Positions 1-6,196 of a DNA stretch of 7,676 nucleotides are shown here, piece after piece. Made by a program: the position numbers and the translations under genes. The DNA is taken from contig JBCBIS010000195.1 in assembly GCA_038524325.1 (NCBI GenBank), positions 1 through 7,676 of the forward strand, in the 5' to 3' direction. The DNA is from Thermohalobaculum sp038524325 (GTDB lineage Bacteria > Pseudomonadota > Alphaproteobacteria > Rhodobacterales > Rhodobacteraceae). The number at the start of each line of letters is the position of its first letter. Position 1 is the stretch's first letter. The notes below the pieces were generated by a model. That model had not been told where the DNA came from. It did no database searches and saw only the letters and a program-made list of their open reading frames with translations.

Positions 1-1561
1 CCAGCGAGATCCCGCTATAGGAGATCAAGGCGACACTGTCCGCATCGCAGGGTGCCGTGATGCCCAACCCCGTCTGCGCGAAGGATTTGATATCGAAGGA
101 CAGAGCCGGAGGCACGACGCAGGCTGTATCGGTCGGCGTCAGTGCGGCCAGCTCTTCCTCAGGCTCCGGCTTCGGAGGCGCGGCGGGCACCTCGGAGAGC
201 AGCCGCGCAGTCTCGAGGCTGGCGCGCGGCGCCTGCGGCGAAGTCACGGTGCTGGCCGCTCCGGCGCGATCGACATCCTTGGTCAATGCCGGGGCCGGGT
301 TTGCCGGCGCACCCACATTGCGGGGAGGGCTGGGCAGATCGATCGGTTGCGCCTGTCGCGGCGCTGGCGCCAAGGCGCTTCCCTCACCCAGCGTCAGGGC
401 GGCGACCTGATCACGCTCCGGGGCGGCACGGCTGACCGCACTGCCACTATATGTTGGCAGATCGCCCGCAGGGTTCAGCACAAAGCGCGGGCCGTTGGGC
501 AGGTCGCCGCGCGGTTCATCCAATTCGATGCGGGCGACGGAAAGACTGGCTTCGGCCGGCGCATCCAATTGTTCGGCCAGGGGCTGGAGCAAGCCGTTCA
601 CGGTATCGGTCGCGCGGACGGCAAGACTGTCTTCCTCGCCCTCGCGTGCGGCAGTCGCCTCATCAGCCGCCACATTCGCCTCTGGCGCGACTCCAGCGAG
701 GGTCTCGGCGCCAGGCAGGCGGCGGCGGTTCTGGCGGTTGGCACGTGCTGGCGTTTCCGGCGCATCCTCGATCCGGGCCAGATCACCCAAACCGCTGGGC
801 GCCGGCTCGGCGATCCCCTGCGGTGTCAGCAACGGTCTTGGGGTCGAAGCCGCGAGGTCTCCTCCCGAAACGAGCGTATCGGTTGGGGCAATCGGCGAGG
901 GCAGCCCATCCTCGACCCGTGATGTGTCCGCCAGTTGCGGCGCGTTTCCGACCTGTACATCCGCGAGCGCAGGTGCCGTGAAATCACCATCAGGCGCTTT
1001 CAGAGCCTGCCCGCCGATTGCGGGCACGTTTTGCGGTGTGGCGGGCGTCTGCACTGCGGCCTGCCTATCAACATCCTGGTTGACTGCAAGCGTGTCCGCA
1101 GAAACCATGTCCGCGGGCGTTGTCTGCTCGGCTTGCACCGACGCAGGCGCGACGGGTTCACCGGGCGACGCGCCGATAATGCGGATCTCGACCACACCGG
1201 GCGCCACGTGCTGCTCTCCCGCGAGCCGGTAGGTCAGGCGCTGAAACTCGGTACACTCGGACTGAGCAAGGTATTGCAGAACGCCATCCTGCACGAAAAC
1301 CTGCCCGCAGGCAGGCGCCGAGGCGATCTCGATCCGGTCGACATGACGATCCTGCAGGTTCTCGTCATTCGCCAGCACATCGATCCGGCGCAGACTGCCA
1401 AGCTGCGTTTCAAGCTGGTCGGGATTGAGCACGACCAGCACCTCATCGTCTCCGCCGCCCGCGAGCCGCGACAGCAGAGAGGTGTGCTGGATCACCATAC
1501 CAACCGCCAGCATCAGGACGACGCCGGTCAACATCGGCAACATTGAATCGTCTTTGAACAC
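1..1561 (-). CDS. Membrane-anchored Pro/Ala-rich exported protein with cadherin/Ig-like domain (3' end beyond window)
   Basis: The minus frame is open from here to the left edge, about 520 codons with no stop, so the C-terminus is missing. The start is either GTG at 1561, with a G-run about 10 nt upstream, or ATG at 1543, which has no clear ribosome site. Counting from the GTG, residues 8-25 form one hydrophobic segment (signal anchor or uncleaved signal). Residues 40-129 look like a small beta domain with the IDVLANDEN motif typical of tandem cadherin/Ig-like (VCBS/Big-type) repeats, and Cys85 and Cys103 could form a disulfide. Residues 130-479 are a low-complexity Pro/Ala/Thr/acidic linker with one basic patch (RANRQNRRR, 273-281). 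A second domain starts near Cys481 and has an APCD motif at Cys505. From memory this resembles Rhodobacteraceae exported proteins of unknown role, sometimes labelled translocase. A periplasmic or envelope location is inferred; the function is not known. It is divergent from the oxidoreductase gene. Confidence 0.8.
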   Translation of the reverse strand, partial: MFKDDSMLPMLTGVVLMLAVGMVIQHTSLLSRLAGGGDDEVLVVLNPDQLETQLGSLRRIDVLANDENLQDRHVDRIEIASAPACGQVFVQDGVLQYLAQSECTEFQRLTYRLAGEQHVAPGVVEIRIIGASPGEPVAPASVQAEQTTPADMVSADTLAVNQDVDRQAAVQTPATPQNVPAIGGQALKAPDGDFTAPALADVQVGNAPQLADTSRVEDGLPSPIAPTDTLVSGGDLAASTPRPLLTPQGIAEPAPSGLGDLARIEDAPETPARANRQNRRRLPGAETLAGVAPEANVAADEATAAREGEEDSLAVRATDTVNGLLQPLAEQLDAPAEASLSVARIELDEPRGDLPNGPRFVLNPAGDLPTYSGSAVSRAAPERDQVAALTLGEGSALAPAPRQAQPIDLPSPPRNVGAPANPAPALTKDVDRAGAASTVTSPQAPRASLETARLLSEVPAAPPKPEPEEELAALTPTDTACVVPPALSFDIKSFAQTGLGITAPCDADSVALISYSGISL

Positions 1562-1731
1562 GAGCAGTACGCCCCCGATTCGCGTCTGAGTTAGCTTATA
1601 GCCGCTTTTCCCAGCAAGAACAGCGTGTTGTGGCCACTGATTAATTTTCCATACTGCACTCGGAACGCGGCAGTGTCTTGACGTAGGGTTGGCGACATCT
1701 AGGCTGAATTCATATCGTTCTGGAGGGTTAC
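1562..1731. other. Divergent intergenic region between exported-protein gene and oxidoreductase gene
   Basis: This 170-bp stretch is visibly richer in A/T than its flanks and separates two divergently transcribed genes, so it should hold both promoters. For the plus strand a TTGACG box is visible (listed separately). For the minus strand a TATAAG hexamer (complement of about 1596-1601) could be a -10 box, but I see no good -35 partner. An 8-bp palindrome GTGGCCAC lies near 1629-1636, without evidence that it is an operator. The minus frame upstream of the exported protein stays open here by chance, but it lacks a supported start. Confidence 0.5.
1678..1705 (+). promoter_or_regulatory. Putative sigma70-type promoter for the molybdopterin oxidoreductase
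   Basis: TTGACG at 1678-1683 matches a good housekeeping -35 box. TAGGCT at 1700-1705, after a 16-bp spacer, is a weak -10 box. Transcription would start near 1712, giving a leader of about 20 nt with a strong GGAGGG ribosome site at 1722-1727, 4 nt before the ATG at 1732. The assignment rests on pattern and position only. Confidence 0.4.
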
Positions 1732-3987
1732 ATGCAATTCGGTCTCGGCCAATCGGTGCCGCGGCGCGAGGATCCGCGCCTGCTGCGGGGCGAGGGACGT
1801 TATGTCGACGACATAACCTTGCCCCATCAACTTCATGCCTATGTCTTGCGCAGCCAGGTCGCCCATGGACGGCTGATCTCGATAAATTTCGGGGAAGTCG
1901 CTGCTGCGCCCGGGGTTTGCGCGATCTACACACATGCTGAAATTGCGGGCAGGCTTGCCGAAATGGGGTGCGACTTCCCGATGGAGCCCGCACCCGCCCC
2001 GGTCAAGATGCCCCATCTGGCCGAGGGCAAGGTGCGCTTCGCGGGTCAGCCAATCGCCCTGGTGGTCGCCGAGAGCCGGGCCGCGGCCCAGGATGCGGCG
2101 GAGCGGATCGAGGTGGAGATCGAGGACCTCCCGGCCGTCACCCATCCGCCATCCGCCTTGGAGGGCGGAGCGTCCGAGTTGCACGCCGAGGCGCCCGGCA
2201 ACCTGGCCTATACCTGGGAATGCGGCGATGCCCAGGCGGTGGATGCCCTGTTCCGGGACGCCGCCCACATCGTGACAACCCCCGTCTTGAACCAGCGCCT
2301 CGCCGTCGTCTCGATGGAGGGGCGTGGGATCAACATCCGCTATGAGGACGGGCGCTGGGAGGGTTGGGTCTCGACCCAGGGCGCCCATGGCATGCGCGCC
2401 AAGATCGCCCGCGCGCTGGGGGTCGAGCCGGAGGCGGTCCGCATTCATGTCGGCGATGTCGGCGGCGGGTTCGGGATGAAGATCATGGACCACCCGGAAT
2501 ACGCCCTCTGCGCGCTCGCCGCGAAGGATCTGGGCCGCCCGGTGAAATGGGTGGGCGAGCGGAGCGAAAGCTTTCTCTCGGATGCACAGGGCCGGGACAT
2601 GCGCGGCACGGTCGAGGGCGCCTTCGACGCCGATGGCACCTGCCTCGCTATGCGGATGCGCACCGTCTCTGGCATTGGCGCCTATTACTCGACCGTGGGG
2701 ATCGCCGTGCACACCGCTTTCTCGGCGGGTCTGCTGGGGGGGATGTACAAGATCAAGGCGCATCATGCCCATGTCCGCGGGGCCTTCGTGAACACCCCGC
2801 CGACCGATGCCTATCGCGGCGCCGGGCGGCCCGAGACGATCTATGCCACCGAATTGCTGATGGACGCCGCGGCCCGACAGATCGGGTTGGACCGGGTCGA
2901 GATCCGCCAGCGCAACCTGGTGACGCCCGATATGCTGCCCCATCCGACCCCCGGAGGCTTCAGCTTTGACAGCCTCGACACGCAGAAAGTCACAGCCAAT
3001 ACCGCGCAGCGTGCCGATTGGGCCCGTTTCGAGGGCCAGGCAAATGGCAAGCTCTCGGGCATCGGCGTCGCCTATTACATGGAGCGGACCGGCGGCGGCT
3101 TGAACGAGATGACCAAGGTGACGCTGACGCCCGAGGGCGGGGCGCGCATCCATATCGGCACTCAATCCACTGGCCAGGGGCACGAGACCGCCTGGGCGCA
3201 GATCCTGCACGCCCAGCTTGGCCTGCCCTTCGAGAAGATCGAGGTGATGCCGGGGGATTCAGACGCGATACCCATGGGCGGTGGCACCGGCGGCTCGCGT
3301 TCGGCCAAGATGGCCAGCCGGGTCATCCTGCTCGCCGCCGAAGATATCGTGACCCAGGGCAAAGCGTTGGCCGCCGAACGGCTGGAGGCGGCCGAGGAGG
3401 ATATCGAGTTCGACCCCGCCCAGGCGCGCTTCACCATCGCCGGAACCGACCGCTCGGTCGATCTGGCCGCGCTGGCCGAAGCGGCCGAGATCATCGGCAC
3501 CGGCAAGGTCGAAGGACGTGAGAGCACCTTCCCCAATGGCTGCCATATCGCCGAGGTCGAGATCGACCCGGAGACCGGGCAGATCGCGCTCACCCGTTAC
3601 ACCATCACCGATGATTTCGGCACGCTGATCAATCCCGATCTGGTCCGCGGCCAGGTCCATGGCGGCGTTGTCCAGGGCATCGGCCAGGTGCTGGGCGAGG
3701 AGATGCGCTGGGATGCCGAGGGCCAGCCGCAGACGGCGAGCTTCATGGATTACCACATGCCGCGCGCCGACGATCTGCCGATGTTCGATGTCGATCTGGT
3801 CGAGGTGCCCGCGAAAACCAACCCGCTTGGCGTGAAGGGCTGCGGCGAGGCGGGGTGTTGCGGCGGCATCCCCTCGACAGCGCTGGCCGTGATGGATGCC
3901 CTGCGGCGGGGCGGGGTGACCGATCTCGAGGCCCCCTTCACCCCCTATCGGGTCTGGAGCGCCCTGCGCGAAGCGGGCCATGTCTAG
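1732..3987 (+). CDS. Xanthine dehydrogenase-family molybdopterin-binding (large) subunit, form II CoxL-like
   Basis: This complete 751-residue protein has the usual length of this family. It is the catalytic subunit of molybdenum hydroxylases, which hydroxylate aldehydes, purines or other heterocycles using Mo-molybdopterin cytosine dinucleotide. Residues 1-130 form the a/b hammerhead N-terminal domain (RREDPRLLRGEGRYVDD). The Moco-binding domains carry GGGFG (244-248), AYRGAGR (360-366), GQGHE (481-485), GGGTGGSRS (516-524) and GVKGCGEAG (700-708) with the presumed catalytic Glu706. AYRGAGR rather than AYRCSFR rules out a genuine CO dehydrogenase, so the substrate is unknown. The common MEPR motif reads MEGR at 195-198, and the stretch after ADW (428-430) looks a few residues short. 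GGAGGG just upstream supports the ATG at 1732. The 2Fe-2S and FAD subunits are absent from the window. The stop overlaps the next gene's start, suggesting co-translation. Confidence 0.95.
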   Translation: MQFGLGQSVPRREDPRLLRGEGRYVDDITLPHQLHAYVLRSQVAHGRLISINFGEVAAAPGVCAIYTHAEIAGRLAEMGCDFPMEPAPAPVKMPHLAEGKVRFAGQPIALVVAESRAAAQDAAERIEVEIEDLPAVTHPPSALEGGASELHAEAPGNLAYTWECGDAQAVDALFRDAAHIVTTPVLNQRLAVVSMEGRGINIRYEDGRWEGWVSTQGAHGMRAKIARALGVEPEAVRIHVGDVGGGFGMKIMDHPEYALCALAAKDLGRPVKWVGERSESFLSDAQGRDMRGTVEGAFDADGTCLAMRMRTVSGIGAYYSTVGIAVHTAFSAGLLGGMYKIKAHHAHVRGAFVNTPPTDAYRGAGRPETIYATELLMDAAARQIGLDRVEIRQRNLVTPDMLPHPTPGGFSFDSLDTQKVTANTAQRADWARFEGQANGKLSGIGVAYYMERTGGGLNEMTKVTLTPEGGARIHIGTQSTGQGHETAWAQILHAQLGLPFEKIEVMPGDSDAIPMGGGTGGSRSAKMASRVILLAAEDIVTQGKALAAERLEAAEEDIEFDPAQARFTIAGTDRSVDLAALAEAAEIIGTGKVEGRESTFPNGCHIAEVEIDPETGQIALTRYTITDDFGTLINPDLVRGQVHGGVVQGIGQVLGEEMRWDAEGQPQTASFMDYHMPRADDLPMFDVDLVEVPAKTNPLGVKGCGEAGCCGGIPSTALAVMDALRRGGVTDLEAPFTPYRVWSALREAGHV

Positions 3988-4459
3988 AGCCCGGCTCTGG
4001 ATCGGAGCCGCCGCGCTTGCATTGTCCGAGAATGCCATGGCCAGCGACATCTTCGAGACCGAGATCAGCCTGCCCGCCCCGCCTGAGACGGTCTGGCAGG
4101 CGATCACGGAAAAGCGCCATGTCGACGCATATTATTTCGCCCCACTGGCGCAGGATGCCGGCCCCGTCGGCAGCGCGTTTGTCTATGGCTCGGATGACGC
4201 GCCGATGATCTCGGGCACCGTGCTCGAGACGGTGCCGCCCCACATCTTCCGCCACAGCTTCGCCTTTGCCCATCACAGTGCGGCCGGGTCCTCCGAAGTC
4301 ACCTATCGCCTGGTTGCGGAGGCAGAGGGAACCAGGCTGACCATCACCCATCACGGTTTTCCTGCCGACAGCCAAGCCCATGCAGACATCGCCATGGGGT
4401 GGCCCATCATCCTCGATGGCCTGAAGGCCTATCTTTCCAGGACCGGAAGCCCGGAGTGA
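3980..4459 (+). CDS. SRPBCC-fold (AHSA1-like) protein, possible signal peptide
   Basis: This is a small START/Bet v1-type (SRPBCC) protein of 159 residues. The domain runs from about residue 24 (FETEISLPAPPETVWQAIT) to the end, and its C-terminal helix contains GWPIILDGLKAYLSR, typical of AHSA1/CalC-type members that hold hydrophobic ligands. The ATG overlaps the oxidoreductase stop (ATGTCTAG), implying translational coupling. Some molybdenum hydroxylase operons carry another SRPBCC protein, CoxG, so a role with the enzyme is plausible but unproven. With this start, residues 1-21 look like a signal peptide: MSRAR, then LWIGAAALAL, then an AMA cleavage motif before Ser22. That is unusual for the family, which is normally cytosolic. 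The alternative start ATG at 4037 (residue 20), with a weak GAGAA in front, would give a standard cytosolic protein of 140 residues. The domain call is sure; the start and role are not. Confidence 0.85.
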   Translation: MSRARLWIGAAALALSENAMASDIFETEISLPAPPETVWQAITEKRHVDAYYFAPLAQDAGPVGSAFVYGSDDAPMISGTVLETVPPHIFRHSFAFAHHSAAGSSEVTYRLVAEAEGTRLTITHHGFPADSQAHADIAMGWPIILDGLKAYLSRTGSPE

Positions 4460-4781
4460 CCCCTGTCGAGCGGACTTACCATTCATGGCAGCCGGGCGCC
4501 GAGCAATGCCCTCGACGCCGAGAACCAGAGGAGCGCACGTCGTTAGGGTAGCACGGCACCCCACCTGCGCGCGTCCCCATATCTGCGACCAATCCCGACA
4601 AGCCCAGCCACGCGCACGGATGGTCGAGGCGCCGAACAATGGGTGCAGCCCGGCTCCCGTCCATCGCCCGCGGCGGGGGCCCGGGTGGCGTTACCGACCG
4701 AAGAGCAGTCTATGACTCGGGGGCCGGGCAACCGCCGCATCGCCGGCTCGCCTCTGCTCTATTTCATATGATGACATCTTG

Positions 4782-4810
4782 TTGACGCTTCCTTCCTACC
4801 CTGTCTTGCA
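4782..4810 (+). promoter_or_regulatory. Possible promoter for the DUF2235 gene
   Basis: TTGACG at 4782-4787 is a good -35 box in a locally A/T-rich stretch upstream of an isolated gene. The hexamer at the right distance, CTTGCA (4805-4810), is a poor -10 box, so only the -35 half is convincing. Confidence 0.3.
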
Positions 4811-4835
4811 GTCGCCACCTCTGAGCCAGCGATGC

Positions 4836-4841
4836 AAGGAG
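4836..4841 (+). promoter_or_regulatory. Shine-Dalgarno site deciding the DUF2235 start
   Basis: AAGGAG lies 5 nt before the ATG at 4847. The upstream in-frame ATG at 4832 has no such site, and the ribosome site itself would fall inside that longer frame, so 4847 is the better start. Confidence 0.75.
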
Positions 4842-4846
4842 AGCCG

Positions 4847-5878
4847 ATGGGCCGCAACTTGATCTATATTTCTGACGGCACGCTCTCCTCGCTCTGCCGG
4901 GGCAAGGAGACCCATGCCGGGCGCATGTTCCGCCTGCTCGAGGAATTGGGTCAGCGCAGCGGGCAACTCTTTGACTATGACCGCGGGGTACAGGGGCGGG
5001 GCTGGCGGCGCTGGCTGAACGCGGCCTCAGGCACCGGCATCAACCGCTCGATCCTGCGCGGCTATGCCTTCCTCTCGACCCGCTGGCGGCCGGGCGACCG
5101 GATCTTCCTGCTGGGTTATTCGCGCGGCGCTTATGCGGTGCGCTCGCTCGCCGGGATGATCGGGCGGATCGGCCTGGTGCGCGAGGGTCACCGCGGCGAG
5201 CGTCGGCTGCGCCGCGCCTTCGGGCTCTACAAGGAGGGCAGCGCGCCGGAGATGGCGGCGTTCTCCGCCGCCCATTGCCACCGCGATGTCCCGATCGAGA
5301 TGGTCGGCGCCTGGGACACGGTGCGCGCGCTCGGCCTGCCCTATCCCCTGCTCAGCTATCTGGCGCCGGCGGCGACCGAGTTCCATGACCACGCGCTCGG
5401 CCCGCATATCGCGCATGGCTATCACGCGCTGGCGCTCGACGAGGACCGCTGCGCATTCCGCCCCATCCTGTGGGAACGCAGCCCAGATTGGAAGGGACGG
5501 CTGGAGCAATGCTGGTTCCCCGGCGCCCATGGCGATGTCGGCGGCGATCTGCGCGCCTATCCGGATGCCGCACCGCTGACCCATATCCCGTTCGCCTGGA
5601 TGCTCCGCCGGGCCGAGCGGCTCGGCCTGCGCCTGCCGGACGGGTGGGAAGCGCGGTTTCCTGAAGACCCAGCGGCTCCGATCCAGGGCTGCCGCCGCGG
5701 GATTGCCCGCGCCTTCCTGCTGCGCCAGCGCCGCGATCCGGGCCGAGGCGATGGCGCCTTCCTGCACATGTCGATTGCCGCGCGCATCGCGGCCGTGCCC
5801 GGCTATCGCCCCTTTGGCCGGGAGAAGAGCGTCAGGCCGGCGGCGGCTCCGGCACCTCTCGGCCCCGCGGGCACCTGA
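4847..5878 (+). CDS. DUF2235 alpha/beta-hydrolase domain protein (Tle1-related)
   Basis: This 343-residue protein is filled mostly by one DUF2235 domain, an alpha/beta-hydrolase fold related to the Tle1 phospholipase effectors. Visible in order are the N-terminal strand with SDGT (9-12) and ETHAGR (21-26), the nucleophile elbow GYSRG (90-94, Ser92) followed by AYAVRSLAGMI, the acid GAWDTV (Asp157), and the histidine motif FPGAHGDVGGD (His228). The Ser-Asp-His triad is therefore intact and the enzyme should be active, probably as an esterase or lipase; the substrate is unknown. There is no signal peptide or membrane segment, so it is probably cytosolic. It lacks the long extra region of Tle1 toxins, and no type VI secretion or immunity gene is nearby, so I would not call it an effector. 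Stand-alone members like this are common in Rhodobacteraceae. The Ala/Pro-rich tail after about residue 330 is probably disordered. Confidence 0.9.
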   Translation: MGRNLIYISDGTLSSLCRGKETHAGRMFRLLEELGQRSGQLFDYDRGVQGRGWRRWLNAASGTGINRSILRGYAFLSTRWRPGDRIFLLGYSRGAYAVRSLAGMIGRIGLVREGHRGERRLRRAFGLYKEGSAPEMAAFSAAHCHRDVPIEMVGAWDTVRALGLPYPLLSYLAPAATEFHDHALGPHIAHGYHALALDEDRCAFRPILWERSPDWKGRLEQCWFPGAHGDVGGDLRAYPDAAPLTHIPFAWMLRRAERLGLRLPDGWEARFPEDPAAPIQGCRRGIARAFLLRQRRDPGRGDGAFLHMSIAARIAAVPGYRPFGREKSVRPAAAPAPLGPAGT

Positions 5879-5887
5879 CCGGCCGGT
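5878..5887. other. Palindrome between convergent stop codons
   Basis: ACCGGCCGGT is a perfect 10-bp palindrome filling the 9-bp gap between the hydrolase stop (5876-5878) and the DUF1330 stop (5888-5890). It has no loop and no adjoining T-run, so it does not qualify as an intrinsic terminator. No better terminator is visible for either gene. Confidence 0.35.
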
Positions 5888-6181
5888 TTAGTCGAGCCCT
5901 TCCGTGACGATCACCGTGGCTGTCCCCGCCTCCAACCGATGCGCGCGGGCAGCTTGGTAGGTGTCGGAGTTGTAGCAGTCGATCGCAGCCTGATAGCTGG
6001 GGAACTCGATGACCACATGGCGCTCGCGGCCCAGGCCGCCCTCGCAATCGGTCCAGGCCCCGCCGCGGGCGAGAAAACGGGCGCCATGGGCCTCGAAGGC
6101 CGCGCGGGCGCCGGCGACATAGTCGGGATATTTCTCGGCGTCACTGACCGTGACATGGGCGATCCAATAACCTTTGGGCAT
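5888..6181 (-). CDS. DUF1330 domain protein
   Basis: The 97-residue product is a complete DUF1330 protein, a small ferredoxin-like (dimeric alpha/beta barrel) fold of unknown function. It shows the family pattern KGYWIAHVTVSD at the N-terminus, YPDYVAGARAAFEAHGARFL in the first helix and strand, RHVVIEFPSYQAAIDCYNS around 53-71 and YQAARAHRLEAG before the last strand. The ATG at 6181 is preceded by an AAAGAG ribosome site about 8 nt upstream. It begins 15 nt after the xseA stop on the same strand, so the two are probably co-transcribed. Nothing in the sequence links it functionally to exonuclease VII. Confidence 0.92.
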   Translation of the reverse strand: MPKGYWIAHVTVSDAEKYPDYVAGARAAFEAHGARFLARGGAWTDCEGGLGRERHVVIEFPSYQAAIDCYNSDTYQAARAHRLEAGTATVIVTEGLD

Positions 6182-6196
6182 GGTGTCGGCTCTTTC

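Larger units (their letters stand above)
4460..4846. other. Non-coding stretch, no recognisable gene
   Basis: Short frames on both strands give Arg/Pro/Ala-rich peptides with no recognisable domain and no ribosome sites, so I see no gene. After the SRPBCC stop there is no hairpin with a T-run. GC-rich self-complementary bits occur near 4668-4690 and a 5-bp GCCGG/CCGGC stem near 4723-4750, both weak. The sequence turns A/T-rich at 4761-4800, where a TCATATGA palindrome and a TTGACG box mark the promoter side of the hydrolase gene. The middle could be a decayed mobile-element fragment, but I cannot show it. Confidence 0.5.

Noticed and set aside
57..1546. Several plus-strand frames (57-410, 347-922, 495-1232, 935-1546)
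   Set aside because: They overlap one another and give Arg/Ser/Ala-rich peptides without domains. The minus strand has one continuous frame with a membrane segment and a recognisable domain.
1699..3210. 503-codon minus-strand frame opposite the oxidoreductase
   Set aside because: It is a high-GC shadow of a gene with every family motif intact, and its His/Gly/Arg-rich product resembles nothing known.
1732..3987. Carbon monoxide dehydrogenase (coxL)
   Set aside because: The active-site loop is AYRGAGR, not the AYRCSFR motif with the Cu-binding Cys of true CO dehydrogenases.
3259..4639. Minus-strand frames 3259-4107 and 3938-4639
   Set aside because: They are antisense to the oxidoreductase and SRPBCC genes, have shadow-type composition and show no ribosome site or domain.
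4476..4740. Short frames on both strands in the intergenic stretch
   Set aside because: They have no ribosome site, no domain and atypical Cys/Arg/Pro composition, and none is clearly preferred over the others.
5027..5767. 246-codon minus frame inside the DUF2235 gene
   Set aside because: It is the antisense shadow of a gene with a complete catalytic triad.
5878..5890. Bidirectional terminator between the convergent genes
   Set aside because: The palindrome has no loop and no T-run on either strand.
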